From assembly GCF_000385335.1 (NCBI RefSeq), contig NZ_ARWA01000001.1:2124001-2188000 (forward strand): 64,000 bases of DNA. The letters run 5' to 3'. The DNA is from Methyloferula stellata AR4 (GTDB lineage Bacteria > Pseudomonadota > Alphaproteobacteria > Rhizobiales > Beijerinckiaceae). Position numbers and translations under genes: made by a program. The notes under the pieces are model-generated. The model saw nothing but the letters and a program-made list of their open reading frames with translations, searched no databases and was not told the origin of the DNA. The stretch's first letter is position 1. The number at the start of each line of letters is the position of its first letter. This document shows positions 1 through 7,125 of this stretch, in pieces.

Positions 1-19
1 CAAAAAGCGCTGCGCGGAG

Positions 20-559
20 GTGCCGGTTGAAATGTTGCTGAGCAGCCTCTGGACGCAAACTTCGCAGAAGGCATCGGATGTGCATGTCTACGCCTTGGCT
101 GATATCATCGACTATCCCGTTTCGGTGCAAAGACCGGCGGTCGAGTTCGGTAAGCTCGTAGACGATATGAGTGTCCGGGCGCTCCTGCTCGCTGATATCT
201 CAGCCTCTCGGAAGGAGCCAACCGGGCTCCGCGATGACGATGCCGGCAGGGCATCATGCCTGAACGAAGCGCAAAAATTCGCGGCGCGCATCGGCGGCGG
301 CGTTGGCCGGCAAACGAGCGTGGTCGTTTTCATCGGTGGCGTTGCTGCTGAAGAAGCGTCTTATGGCTGCGGATTCTATCCGAGGAAGGGAGCGGATTTT
401 TCTGCAGCGTGGTCGCGAGGAGCACGGCCTCCTGCGGCGACACGGGAGCTGATAGCGTCCGCTGGCGAATATCTGACAGGGGCATCTCGTGCCGAAATCG
501 GCCGCGAAGCGGATGCCTGCCTCACTGCGGCTCTCAAGCCTGAGGCCCAGGAAGCTTAG
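20..559 (+). CDS. Hypothetical protein, possibly 5'-truncated by the window edge
   Basis: Open frame of 179 codons from a GTG. I do not recognise the family. The same frame is open back to base 2 without a stop, so the gene may begin outside the window. The product is soluble-looking, with an Ala/Arg/Glu-rich C-terminal third (roughly residues 130-179) that should be helical. No signal peptide or membrane segment is evident. The next small gene follows within about 70 bases in another frame, so the two may be co-transcribed. Coding status rests on length and composition only. Confidence 0.45.
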   Translation: MPVEMLLSSLWTQTSQKASDVHVYALADIIDYPVSVQRPAVEFGKLVDDMSVRALLLADISASRKEPTGLRDDDAGRASCLNEAQKFAARIGGGVGRQTSVVVFIGGVAAEEASYGCGFYPRKGADFSAAWSRGARPPAATRELIASAGEYLTGASRAEIGREADACLTAALKPEAQEA

Positions 560-626
560 TGATCGAGAGTTTGGAGGTGTCAAGGTCGATTGCCAGGCCT
601 TCGCGCGCGATGGCGGCGGAGGATCT

Positions 627-1037
627 GTGACGATCTACCGACGTTTCGGGAGCTATCGAACGAAAGAACAGCCCACGTCCGCGGAGATTGCGGCCATGGG
701 CAAGGCTTCGGAATTCATCCATGAAAAAGAAGCCAAAAGCACCGATGATGCCCTGACCTTCGCGCGCTGGTGGCAGGATGAATCGATTTCAAAAGACGTG
801 AAAACCTTCGCGATCATGGCTGCTCGCGTCATCGTTCTTGCGCGGCGCTGCCACTCGGGAAAGCTGCTCGACGATAAGATCGCCATCTGGGCTGACCAGG
901 CGGGCATCAGCCACGCCGATATAGCGCCGGAAGGCCGGTACGCCTCTTTGATGAATTCGATGGTAGCCGTCATGCAGTCCGGCGCGCGAGGCGAAAGCAC
1001 TGAGGAGTCGTGTGCGGCGCTGAAGAAGTATGAATAG
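627..1037 (+). CDS. Hypothetical small protein, start uncertain
   Basis: About 136 residues, unknown family. The frame is open from a GTG at 489, but that would overlap the previous gene by 71 bases and give an Arg-rich, shadow-like N-terminus. I prefer the GTG at 627, which has a GGAGGA about 3 bases upstream, although that spacing is short. The protein appears helical, with a Trp-rich patch (ARWWQDE) near residue 48 and a charged C-terminus. Its first third loosely resembles the C-terminal part of the preceding product (a Pro-Thr/Ala-rich turn, then an acidic helix), which might mean tandem paralogues. That similarity is weak. Confidence 0.45.
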   Translation: MTIYRRFGSYRTKEQPTSAEIAAMGKASEFIHEKEAKSTDDALTFARWWQDESISKDVKTFAIMAARVIVLARRCHSGKLLDDKIAIWADQAGISHADIAPEGRYASLMNSMVAVMQSGARGESTEESCAALKKYE

Positions 1038-1094
1038 CTATAGCATTGACGGATTGGCTCTTTGCGCCGCCTCACGGGCACGGATTAAAATCAA

Positions 1095-1538
1095 ATGTGG
1101 CCATGGTTTCATTCACTTTTGGTGACTATAGGCGCGACCTGCATTGCCCTCGCACCAACCGCGATCACGCAGGACGAGGCGCCGTTCCCGACATGGCGGA
1201 AAAGGCTTTACGAGCTGATCGACAGCCACAAACGATGGCCACCCGGCGCGATCGATCGGCCGGACGGCGGCATCGCGACGGTCGCATTTTCCATTGACCG
1301 GGACGGGCGGCTTTTATCGGCGGCCCTCGCGAAAAGTTCGGGCCTCGACGTTTTCGACCAGGAGGCGATCGACACGATCAACCGCTCCGCGCCATTCCAG
1401 CCGGCGCCTCCAGACTTGCCCGGCGCCATCATCAAACTCACGGTACCGATCAACTTTCGAGGACTCAGATCTGGTCTCAAAAACAGCGAGCTTCGGCTGG
1501 CGGCCGCCAAATCCGTTGGCCTAAGCCATGCTACTTAG
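1095..1538 (+). CDS. Minimal TonB C-terminal-domain protein, secreted
   Basis: 147 residues. Residues 1-25 form a hydrophobic signal/anchor ending in small residues. Residues 35-120 read as a TonB C-terminal domain: an RLYELIDSHKRWPPGA-type opening helix, a VAFSIDRDGRLLSAAL strand pair, FDQEAIDTI helix, then FQPAPPDLPGA and IIKLTVPINF. Real TonB has an inner-membrane anchor, a long Pro-rich linker and this domain. Here the linker is missing, so it cannot span the periplasm as TonB does and is more likely a periplasmic TonB-fold protein of unknown partner. No ExbB/ExbD or TonB-dependent receptor lies nearby. Two terminator hairpins follow. Confidence 0.7.
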   Translation: MWPWFHSLLVTIGATCIALAPTAITQDEAPFPTWRKRLYELIDSHKRWPPGAIDRPDGGIATVAFSIDRDGRLLSAALAKSSGLDVFDQEAIDTINRSAPFQPAPPDLPGAIIKLTVPINFRGLRSGLKNSELRLAAAKSVGLSHAT

Positions 1539-1607
1539 TCAGTCCGGCAAAAGCCGACTCTTCGATCCTGCACATGGCCGCCCCCGAAGCGACCTCAAAT
1601 GAATGCG

Positions 1608-1641
1608 AGCCCCGTCAGCCTAGCGCTGGTGGGGCTTTTTT
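1608..1641 (+). terminator. Rho-independent terminator after the TonB-like gene
   Basis: An 11-base stem (AGCCCCGTCAG / CTGGTGGGGCT, with G-T pairs and a 7-base loop) runs straight into a T tract. It sits 70 bases after the TonB-like stop codon and is a canonical intrinsic terminator on this strand. Confidence 0.8.
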
Positions 1642-1767
1642 ATTTTGTGGTCAATATTGGCCATCGCGCCCGTAGCGTTTCAGCTAGATCACCCCCGGTT
1701 GCGGAAGTTCTTGGACCGTACCCTTCAAAGTTGATCCTCCCCGATTGACATTGTGACGGCTGACTTT

Positions 1768-1800
1768 GCCTCGCTCGCTCCGGCCAGCGGGGCTTTTTTT
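1768..1800 (+). terminator. Second rho-independent terminator
   Basis: An 8-base stem (GCCTCGCT / AGCGGGGC, one G-T pair) followed by seven T. No open frame lies between this and the terminator 127 bases upstream, so it is either a backup terminator or ends a short non-coding transcript. It also insulates the decayed MerR gene that follows on the other strand. Confidence 0.7.
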
Positions 1801-1804
1801 GTTT

Positions 1805-2032
1805 TCACATTCGCCCCGCTAACAGGTCTCGCAACATCCGGATTGCCACCTCGATCTCTTCGCGCTGGCGTTCAAGCAACGCGATATGTTGGGAAATGCG
1901 ATCCGGCGGCAGTGCCTGCCCCAGCGGCTCATCGCTCTCGAGGTCGTAGCCCCGAAGCATCTCTTGTATTTCGGCGATCGTGAAACCGAGTTTTTTCGTT
2001 TGAACAATGAGATCAATTCTTTTGCGGTCGTC
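1805..2032 (-). pseudogene. MerR-family regulator remnant (C-terminal half only)
   Basis: On the minus strand, 75 codons between two in-frame TGA codons read as the second half of a MerR regulator: DRKRIDLIVQTKKLGFTIAE, then an EIQEML helix, a spacer with LPPDRI, and the long antiparallel coiled-coil helix with ALLERQREEIEVAI ending in LLAGRM. These features are typical of MerR helix alpha-4 onward. The N-terminal winged-helix DNA-binding half is missing: an in-frame stop (2033-2035) lies just before DDRKRID and there is no usable start. The break falls right beside the 3' end of the luxR gene, which suggests a rearrangement junction. Confidence 0.8.
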
Positions 2033-2087
2033 TCAAGGACGGAAAAGGGCACGCCCCGGAAGCAAACGTCTTCAAACGTGGTCCGGA

Positions 2088-2834
2088 TCACAAGTGGATT
2101 TCTCCGAATCTCAGAGCTTGCACGACCGCATAGGTGCGGCGCGTCGCGTTCAGTTTTACTTTTGCGTTCTCGACGTGCGTGGTCACCGTTTCGCGGCCAA
2201 TGGTGAGGATCTCTCCGATCTCGTCATCGGTTTTGCCGGCAGCGACCCATCGCATGATTTCGCGTTCGCGCGGCGTAAGCGGCTTGCGAAGGGTTGGCTG
2301 GACGCGCCGCTCCTGCGCCATCGCTCTCTGCAAAGCGCAATGCGCATAGGTTCCTACAATTTCTAAGGCTGAGCGGGCGCGCGGTGACAGATCTGGATGA
2401 AGTCCACAAGGGCTAAACAGCGCGACCGAACCACTGCGTGTCACGATGGGGATGATAAAGCCGTCGTCGGAATCAAACTCGTGCGCCTCGTCCATGATGC
2501 GCCGTTCCGCTTTTGTAAGCCGCCGGTTCTGTCTCAAATCGTCCCACGTAAATGGCGAGAGAGAACGCCGCAGTTCCGTCACGACCGGATCTCGATCGAT
2601 GTACTGATGCCTCAGGTAATGTTCGATATATCCATCAGGCCGCGTGTTTAGAGACACCTTTCCTTCGGGGCCATCGCCAGGGCCCGGTATAGACCAACTC
2701 GTGACCCGCGTTAGGCCATACCAATCAAGCTCTTTGACGATCAGATTTTGAATCTCGTCGCAGTTTTGCAACTGCTGAAGCTTCTCGATGAATTCAAAGG
2801 TTCGTCGTCCATATTCGTCTGCGGCAAAACTCAT
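2088..2834 (-). CDS. LuxR-family quorum-sensing regulator
   Basis: 248 residues from an ATG with a GGGGGA ribosome site 7 bases upstream. The frame also opens at a TTG at 2885, but that start has no such site. Residues 20-170 are an autoinducer-binding domain with the usual markers (YLRHQYIDRDPVV around 73-85, TWDD at 97, GFIIPI near 126). Residues 185-248 are the LuxR HTH (LTPREREIMRWVAAGKTDDE, then TVTTHVENAKVKL). It is divergent from the LuxI gene, the classical arrangement for a signal receptor and its synthase, so it very probably binds the LuxI product and controls this locus. Confidence 0.93.
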   Translation of the reverse strand: MSFAADEYGRRTFEFIEKLQQLQNCDEIQNLIVKELDWYGLTRVTSWSIPGPGDGPEGKVSLNTRPDGYIEHYLRHQYIDRDPVVTELRRSLSPFTWDDLRQNRRLTKAERRIMDEAHEFDSDDGFIIPIVTRSGSVALFSPCGLHPDLSPRARSALEIVGTYAHCALQRAMAQERRVQPTLRKPLTPREREIMRWVAAGKTDDEIGEILTIGRETVTTHVENAKVKLNATRRTYAVVQALRFGEIHL

Positions 2835-2840
2835 CTCACA

Positions 2841-2877
2841 ATCCCCCGCTGCAACCATTGATGGAATTCCGGGGGAT
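2841..2877. promoter_or_regulatory. Inverted repeat at the luxR start
   Basis: Perfect 8-base arms ATCCCCCG / CGGGGGAT separated by 21 bases, directly upstream of the chosen luxR ATG. The left arm is also the luxR ribosome-binding sequence, so a hairpin in the mRNA would hide it. It could be an operator or a translational control element; the sequence alone does not decide. Confidence 0.35.
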
Positions 2878-2921
2878 AAACGCAAGGAAATTCAAAGCTT
2901 AACCGTAACACAGACTCTTCG

Positions 2922-2939
2922 CTCCCAAGAAATGGGGAG
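2922..2939. promoter_or_regulatory. Candidate lux-box-like dyad between luxR and luxI
   Basis: CTCCCAAGAAATGGGGAG is an 18-base dyad with 5-base perfect arms. If extended outward, 8 of 11 positions pair. It lies 42 bases before the luxI start in the divergent intergenic region, where LuxR proteins usually bind an 18-20 base dyad. It does not match the Vibrio lux-box consensus, so the assignment rests on position and symmetry. Confidence 0.35.
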
Positions 2940-2980
2940 AGAAACACGATGGATGTTCTGTTACCACCACATCTAAGTTA

Positions 2981-3658
2981 ATGCAGTATGGATGGCGCGT
3001 TATGGAAGCAATGGTGATTTATGGTCATGAACATGGCAAATACTCAGCCTATTTCGACCAGATTTTTAGGTTGCGATATGAAGTATTCGTGCGCGGCCGC
3101 GGCTGGTCACTGCCATCGCGTGGCGGCTTAGAGGTCGATCAATACGATACTGATGAAGCCGTATACTTTATAACCTTGAGGGACGACGGGTCCATAGAGG
3201 GCAGCGTCAGAGCCACACCGACCGCACATTCGTCACTGCTCGCCGATTATTTTCCTCATTTGGTCGAAAACGGTGTGTCCCCACGAGGCCCCGGCATCTT
3301 CGAGACGACGCGCTTCATCGTCCAGCCGACCAGGAGAACGCGCGAGACTGTGCGTAAAGCAAAAGCCCGGCTCCTCGCTCCGCTGCTCGAATGGTGCCTG
3401 GAAAAGGGGCTCGTCCATTTCCAAACCGTGATCGATGCCAGTGCGCTCGCCTCATATGTCGAAATCACACCGCACACACGAATCTTAGGCCTTGCGCATC
3501 CGTTTGGCGGCGGCCGTGGCGTTCCAGGTGGAGGCGAATGCATGGCTCTCCGCTGGCCTGTTTCGACCGATGTCCTCGACGACATCAACCTCTACGGCAG
3601 TTCCGACTATGCGAAGTTTGACCCCGCTGTCAGCGCGACAGCGCTGTCGATGCATTGA
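2981..3658 (+). CDS. LuxI-family acyl-homoserine-lactone synthase
   Basis: 225 residues. It makes an N-acyl-homoserine lactone from S-adenosylmethionine and an acyl donor. The invariant LuxI positions are visible: FRLRYEVF near residue 30, the following RGW, EVDQYD, SVRATPT, ADYFPHL, and FETTRF. The C-terminal half carries the variable acyl-chain pocket (VEITPHTRILGLAHPF). The first ATG (2981) lacks a clear ribosome site; ATG codons at 3002 and 3011 are alternatives and fit the usual short LuxI N-terminus. It is divergent from luxR and is followed within 20 bases by a dioxygenase gene. The acyl group cannot be predicted from sequence. Confidence 0.92.
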   Translation: MQYGWRVMEAMVIYGHEHGKYSAYFDQIFRLRYEVFVRGRGWSLPSRGGLEVDQYDTDEAVYFITLRDDGSIEGSVRATPTAHSSLLADYFPHLVENGVSPRGPGIFETTRFIVQPTRRTRETVRKAKARLLAPLLEWCLEKGLVHFQTVIDASALASYVEITPHTRILGLAHPFGGGRGVPGGGECMALRWPVSTDVLDDINLYGSSDYAKFDPAVSATALSMH

Positions 3659-3676
3659 TTGATCCGAAGGAGCCGA

Positions 3677-4648
3677 ATGATGAGCGCCTTGGTTAGACCT
3701 GTTACCGCAGACGAAGTTCGCACGCTCCATGTCGCGGGTGTGGTTCGACTCCGCAGCATTCTCAATTTAGCATTCGTGAACGATTTACGTCGCTGCATCG
3801 ACGAGGCCGCAGAGTCTCTTTTTCAAAGTGCGGCCGGATACGATCTCACCTTTCTTACACATGCTGCGGAGGCCGCGGACGCAGCAATCCTTCGATCGCA
3901 AAGCAATGGTCAGCACGATATTGCTGGCATCGTTGATTACATAAGGCAGAGCGGCAATCCTCTTTTGTTCGATGAACCCGCGAAAGCCAATGGATCTTTC
4001 CTGCTGGATACCGGCGTCGCGGCGAGACACAGTCGATTCCAACAAATTTGTACGCGTGGCGTCATTCCCGAGATCGCCGGCGCCCTATTGGAGTCCGCGC
4101 GTGTCAATTTCTTCGGCGATCAGATCTTTGTCAAAGAGCCTGGTACGCGCGAACGGACGGCCTTTCATCAGGACGCTTCATATTTCGAAATCGAGGGCGA
4201 CCAATGCTGCGTCATGTGGATTCCGGTCGATCCGGTAACCGCAGAATCTGGCGGCATGAAATATTGGCGCGGTTCGCATCGTGAGAAGCACATTTACGCG
4301 CCCAACGTCTTCGTCTCGCGCACGCCTTTGCCGGGCAGCGAAGGAGATCTCGTGCCCGACATTGAGACCCATCCGGAAAATTTCGATATCGTTCAATTCA
4401 ACGTCGAGCCTGGCGATATCCTCGTCCATCATTATAGAACCGTCCATGGCTCCGGCGGCAATTTGAGCCGGTATCAGGTCAGACGTGCGGCGTCGCTGCG
4501 CTATTGCGGTGACGACATACGCTTCAAGACGCGACCATCGGCGCCGCGACAGCTCCACCACACGACGCGTTTACAAGATGGCGACGTGCTGAGCGGTCCC
4601 GATTTTCCTGTTGTTTGGAGCCGAAGCAAGTCCCGTGACGCCGCTTGA
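3677..4648 (+). CDS. Phytanoyl-CoA dioxygenase (PhyH) family, linked to AHL synthase
   Basis: 323 residues, starting at one of two adjacent ATG codons behind GAAGGAG. It is a non-haem Fe(II)/2-oxoglutarate oxygenase: the iron facial triad is visible as FHQDASYF (H-x-D) near residue 164 and VHHYRTVHGSGGN near 258, and an Arg further on (VRRAASLRY) can bind 2-oxoglutarate. The GGMKYWRGSH turn is typical of PhyH proteins. It lies 18 bases downstream of the AHL synthase on the same strand, so it is probably co-expressed and may hydroxylate or desaturate the acyl chain, its CoA precursor or the finished signal. The family is secure; the substrate is inference. Confidence 0.88.
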   Translation: MMSALVRPVTADEVRTLHVAGVVRLRSILNLAFVNDLRRCIDEAAESLFQSAAGYDLTFLTHAAEAADAAILRSQSNGQHDIAGIVDYIRQSGNPLLFDEPAKANGSFLLDTGVAARHSRFQQICTRGVIPEIAGALLESARVNFFGDQIFVKEPGTRERTAFHQDASYFEIEGDQCCVMWIPVDPVTAESGGMKYWRGSHREKHIYAPNVFVSRTPLPGSEGDLVPDIETHPENFDIVQFNVEPGDILVHHYRTVHGSGGNLSRYQVRRAASLRYCGDDIRFKTRPSAPRQLHHTTRLQDGDVLSGPDFPVVWSRSKSRDAA

Positions 4649-4662
4649 CGGACTGCGGTCAA

Positions 4663-4932
4663 ATGATCGGAAATATTAAAATGCCGCAGCCAAACCAGCA
4701 GCTACGCGAGAACGCCGATTATATCCCTGAAATGTGTGACGAGCTTCGGCTGCTTGCTCATCCGCTGCGAAATAGAGGAGTTCGGGGATTTTCGGCAATG
4801 TCGGCAGACATCGCAATAGACCACGGTGCTAGCAAGGACATTCCGATCGGCAGGCATCAGGAGCAACGCTTCTTCGCGCGCCACAGGACCATAGCCACGG
4901 GAACCCATGGCCAGACGTGGACAAGTCGCTAG
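4663..4932 (+). CDS. Doubtful small ORF between PhyH and Crp/Fnr genes
   Basis: Up to 89 residues from an ATG at 4663, ending 11 bases before the Crp/Fnr start. I recognise no family. The N-terminus is polar and the rest is rich in His and Arg. Its position would fit an operon, but composition is ordinary and no ribosome site stands out. The opposite strand also has a 68-codon frame (4702-4908). Either, or neither, may be real. Confidence 0.25.
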   Translation: MIGNIKMPQPNQQLRENADYIPEMCDELRLLAHPLRNRGVRGFSAMSADIAIDHGASKDIPIGRHQEQRFFARHRTIATGTHGQTWTSR

Positions 4933-4943
4933 GCCGAGAAGCG

Positions 4944-5621
4944 ATGCTAGAGGACGACAAATGGCTGATCGAATCGATACGTCTCTCTTCCGGCGAAATC
5001 GGAGTGATGCCGGACATTAAACTTCGCAAGGATAAACCTATCTTCGCCCAGGGCGAACCTGCCGAAGCGGTGTTTTATGTGCAAGAAGGAAGGGTCAAAG
5101 TTACGGTCGTTACCGAGCAGGGGAGGGCCGCCGTGGTCGCGATCCTGGACGCCGGCGAATTTTGCGGTGAAGGATGCTTGACGGGGCAGCCTTCGCGCTT
5201 AACGTCCGCCGTCGCTATGAGCGACTGCGTCGTCAGCCGTTTGGAAAAATCGGCGATGCGCCGCTTGTTGCGCGATAACGAGCAATTTTTCGAGCATTTC
5301 CTTCAGCATTTGGTTGCTGGCCGGACTCGACTGGAAGCAAAGTATGTCAGCCTGCTTTTTAATTCGACAGAAGAGCGCTTGGCGCGCGTTCTTTTGAACC
5401 TCGCCGGTGTGCAAAATCCGTCATCCCGCCCATGGGTTATCACCGGGATCAATCAGGAAACGCTCGCCGAAATGATTGGCACGACACGTTCGCGCGTAAG
5501 TTTCTTCATGAATAAATTTAGACGGCTCGGCTTTATCGATTACGACCATAATATTGAGGTCTATAAAACTTTGAGGAGCGTTCTTCTGCGTGGGGATGCT
5601 GCATGGGGGGATGACATTTGA
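4944..5621 (+). CDS. Crp/Fnr-family transcriptional regulator
   Basis: 225 residues from ATG 4944; a GTG at 4917 is an alternative. Residues 25-140 are a cyclic-nucleotide-binding fold (FAQGEPAEAVFYVQEGRVKV, then AILDAGEFCGEGCL). Residues 150-215 are a winged HTH (GINQETLAEMIGTTRSRVSF, then FMNKFRRLGFIDYD). The HTH and its MIGTTRSRVSFFMN string are those of a Crp-like subgroup common in Hyphomicrobiales. The Fnr-type N-terminal cysteine cluster is absent, so it is unlikely to sense oxygen through an iron-sulfur cluster. It may or may not act on the FNR-type box at 25260. Confidence 0.9.
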   Translation: MLEDDKWLIESIRLSSGEIGVMPDIKLRKDKPIFAQGEPAEAVFYVQEGRVKVTVVTEQGRAAVVAILDAGEFCGEGCLTGQPSRLTSAVAMSDCVVSRLEKSAMRRLLRDNEQFFEHFLQHLVAGRTRLEAKYVSLLFNSTEERLARVLLNLAGVQNPSSRPWVITGINQETLAEMIGTTRSRVSFFMNKFRRLGFIDYDHNIEVYKTLRSVLLRGDAAWGDDI

Positions 5622-6069
5622 TCCTCCATTATGACCATAGAGGTCGCTCGGGATCGATCCTTCCACCGCTCCCAAAGGCCGGCGAATGCGATGACAGGTG
5701 AACCGTCGGCGGCCGAGAAATAATGCGGCTGGCGATCGGTCTTCGGGCCCGCCCATTCGAAAAATCCGGATGCCGGGATGAGGCAGCGCCGTCCCTTCTT
5801 GAACGCGGTCCGGAAGGAGGCCGCGGTCTCGAGCGTCTCCATCCGCGCGTTGAAGGTCGCGGCCTTGAATTCCTTCAGCGGCGTCTTGACGAAGAATGGC
5901 ACGAGGCCCCAGCGCATCGGCACGAGCTCACACCGGCCTTCGGAATCGAGGCGCAGCACGTCGATCGTCGCCGTCGGCGCGATATTATAGCGCGGCCGGA
6001 GGTTGCGCGGCATCCCAAACTCGCTCAGGAACTTGTGGACCTCGGCCCAAGTGTGAAGCGCCCGCACAT
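5561..6069 (-). pseudogene. Broken SRAP (YedK/HMCES-type) abasic-site shield gene
   Basis: SRAP proteins cross-link abasic sites through Cys2 of an MCGR N-terminus. Here ATG TGC GGG CGC (MCGR) is present at 6069 on the minus strand, but the rest (LHTWAEVHKFLSEF, RYNIAPTATIDVLR, MRWGLVPFF, FNARMET, CLIPASGFFEW) is in another frame, so an indel within the first 6 codons separates Cys2 from the domain. The 3' end is also lost: homology stops after ATSMVI near 5635, before the usual IHDRMP-type C-terminal active-site segment, and runs into unrelated codons overlapping the convergent Crp/Fnr gene. The two lesions make it a likely pseudogene. Confidence 0.8.
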
Positions 6070-6070
6070 A

Positions 6071-6733
6071 TCAATCGGCGGAACGCCAATGGTCGGGCTT
6101 CGCCTTGTCGTTCAGATGACGGACGCGAGCGACCAGCGGCGAATGACCCAAGGTTTTGGCCCATGCGATCGCTTCGGCCTGAGTCTTGAAGGTCGCTAGC
6201 GCATTTTCTGCATGATCTTCGACGACATAATCCTCGATTGGCTCGCCCTCTTTGCGCCCTATGGGTCGCGCTTCGATAAACACGTTTCCCCGCGTAGATG
6301 TACTACTTATTCTGAGAGCTCCTACTCGCAAAATTTCCCCATCGTAAATAGCACGAACTTTGAGATATCCCTCTTGAGTGAGTAACACCGGACTAATTGT
6401 GATCGGGAAGTTAACCGCCATCTGTCTTTGAATGTCCCCCAACATGGGAGGCAACGAAGGGGTCTCAACTTCGGTCGCTATCTCAGCCGCGTTTACAGGC
6501 AATTCTTGAGTAAAGAATGCCTCGTCGCTTTCGGGCAGATAAATTGAAATTTTTAATGACGAAATTTTCATGGGCGGAAAGCGCAGCTGCACGAAGAAGC
6601 ACAATTTTGGCAATGCCACTGGCAGCGCGGAATTTACGATCAAATCTGATCCATACGAGCCGATCAACATCAGCTTATTTTGCTGCTCAAATCTGATGTC
6701 ATCGCAGAATATGGTGATCCCATAAGGCTCCAT
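6071..6733 (-). CDS. DUF6941-like protein with DUF2188-like tail
   Basis: 220 residues. Residues 1-140 (ITIFCDDIRFEQQNKLMLIG, then a beta-rich body) look like DUF6941, a family of unknown function. Residues 160-220 (EDYVVEDHAENALATFKTQ, AEAIAWAKTLG) resemble the small DUF2188-type fold; the join of the two is my reading and should be checked. The start ATG overlaps the stop of the XRE regulator gene by one base (TAATG), so it is translationally coupled and part of the three-gene cassette. The region is visibly lower in GC than its surroundings. It could be the effector or an accessory factor of the cassette. Confidence 0.7.
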   Translation of the reverse strand: MEPYGITIFCDDIRFEQQNKLMLIGSYGSDLIVNSALPVALPKLCFFVQLRFPPMKISSLKISIYLPESDEAFFTQELPVNAAEIATEVETPSLPPMLGDIQRQMAVNFPITISPVLLTQEGYLKVRAIYDGEILRVGALRISSTSTRGNVFIEARPIGRKEGEPIEDYVVEDHAENALATFKTQAEAIAWAKTLGHSPLVARVRHLNDKAKPDHWRSAD

Positions 6734-7125
6734 TAAACCGCCTCAAGAGAAATTACTGCGGCCGCGTTTGATTGCGTCATTTCTTCGCGAGTTGTTGCAA
6801 TTAATGGAATTGCACGAGTAGTAGGCGGAGGCGACGGGACGCGAATAGCCCCGCCTACGAACTCAGGCTTATAAAGGCGAAATTCGATTTTCCAGCCTAT
6901 AGCCCAGACGATCTCTGCGACGCTTCGCAATGTCAGGTTGGCGTCGCCGCGCAACAGTCTATTAATGACAGATCGATTGACCCCCAGCTTTTCGGCAATG
7001 CCCTGCTGCGTGATCCCCGAGTTCTGCTTCTCATCGATGGCCGCGGAAACCAGAGCTTTCCGTACGTTTCCGATGAACCTACTAGCTGCGCGATCCATCG
7101 CGCTTATCTTTAGCTCAAAGGACAT
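6733..7125 (-). CDS. XRE-type HTH regulator, antitoxin-like
   Basis: 130 residues from ATG 7125, preceded by GGAG at 9 bases and overlapping the upstream gene by 11 bases. Residues 35-90 contain a lambda-repressor-type HTH (GITQQGIAEKLGVNRSVINR, then LLRGDANLTLRSVAEIVWAI). The C-terminal 40 residues are Pro/Thr-rich and probably disordered. A short XRE protein directly following a small beta-rich protein is the HigB-HigA order of toxin-antitoxin pairs. It probably represses its own operon. Confidence 0.75.
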   Translation of the reverse strand: MSFELKISAMDRAASRFIGNVRKALVSAAIDEKQNSGITQQGIAEKLGVNRSVINRLLRGDANLTLRSVAEIVWAIGWKIEFRLYKPEFVGGAIRVPSPPPTTRAIPLIATTREEMTQSNAAAVISLEAV

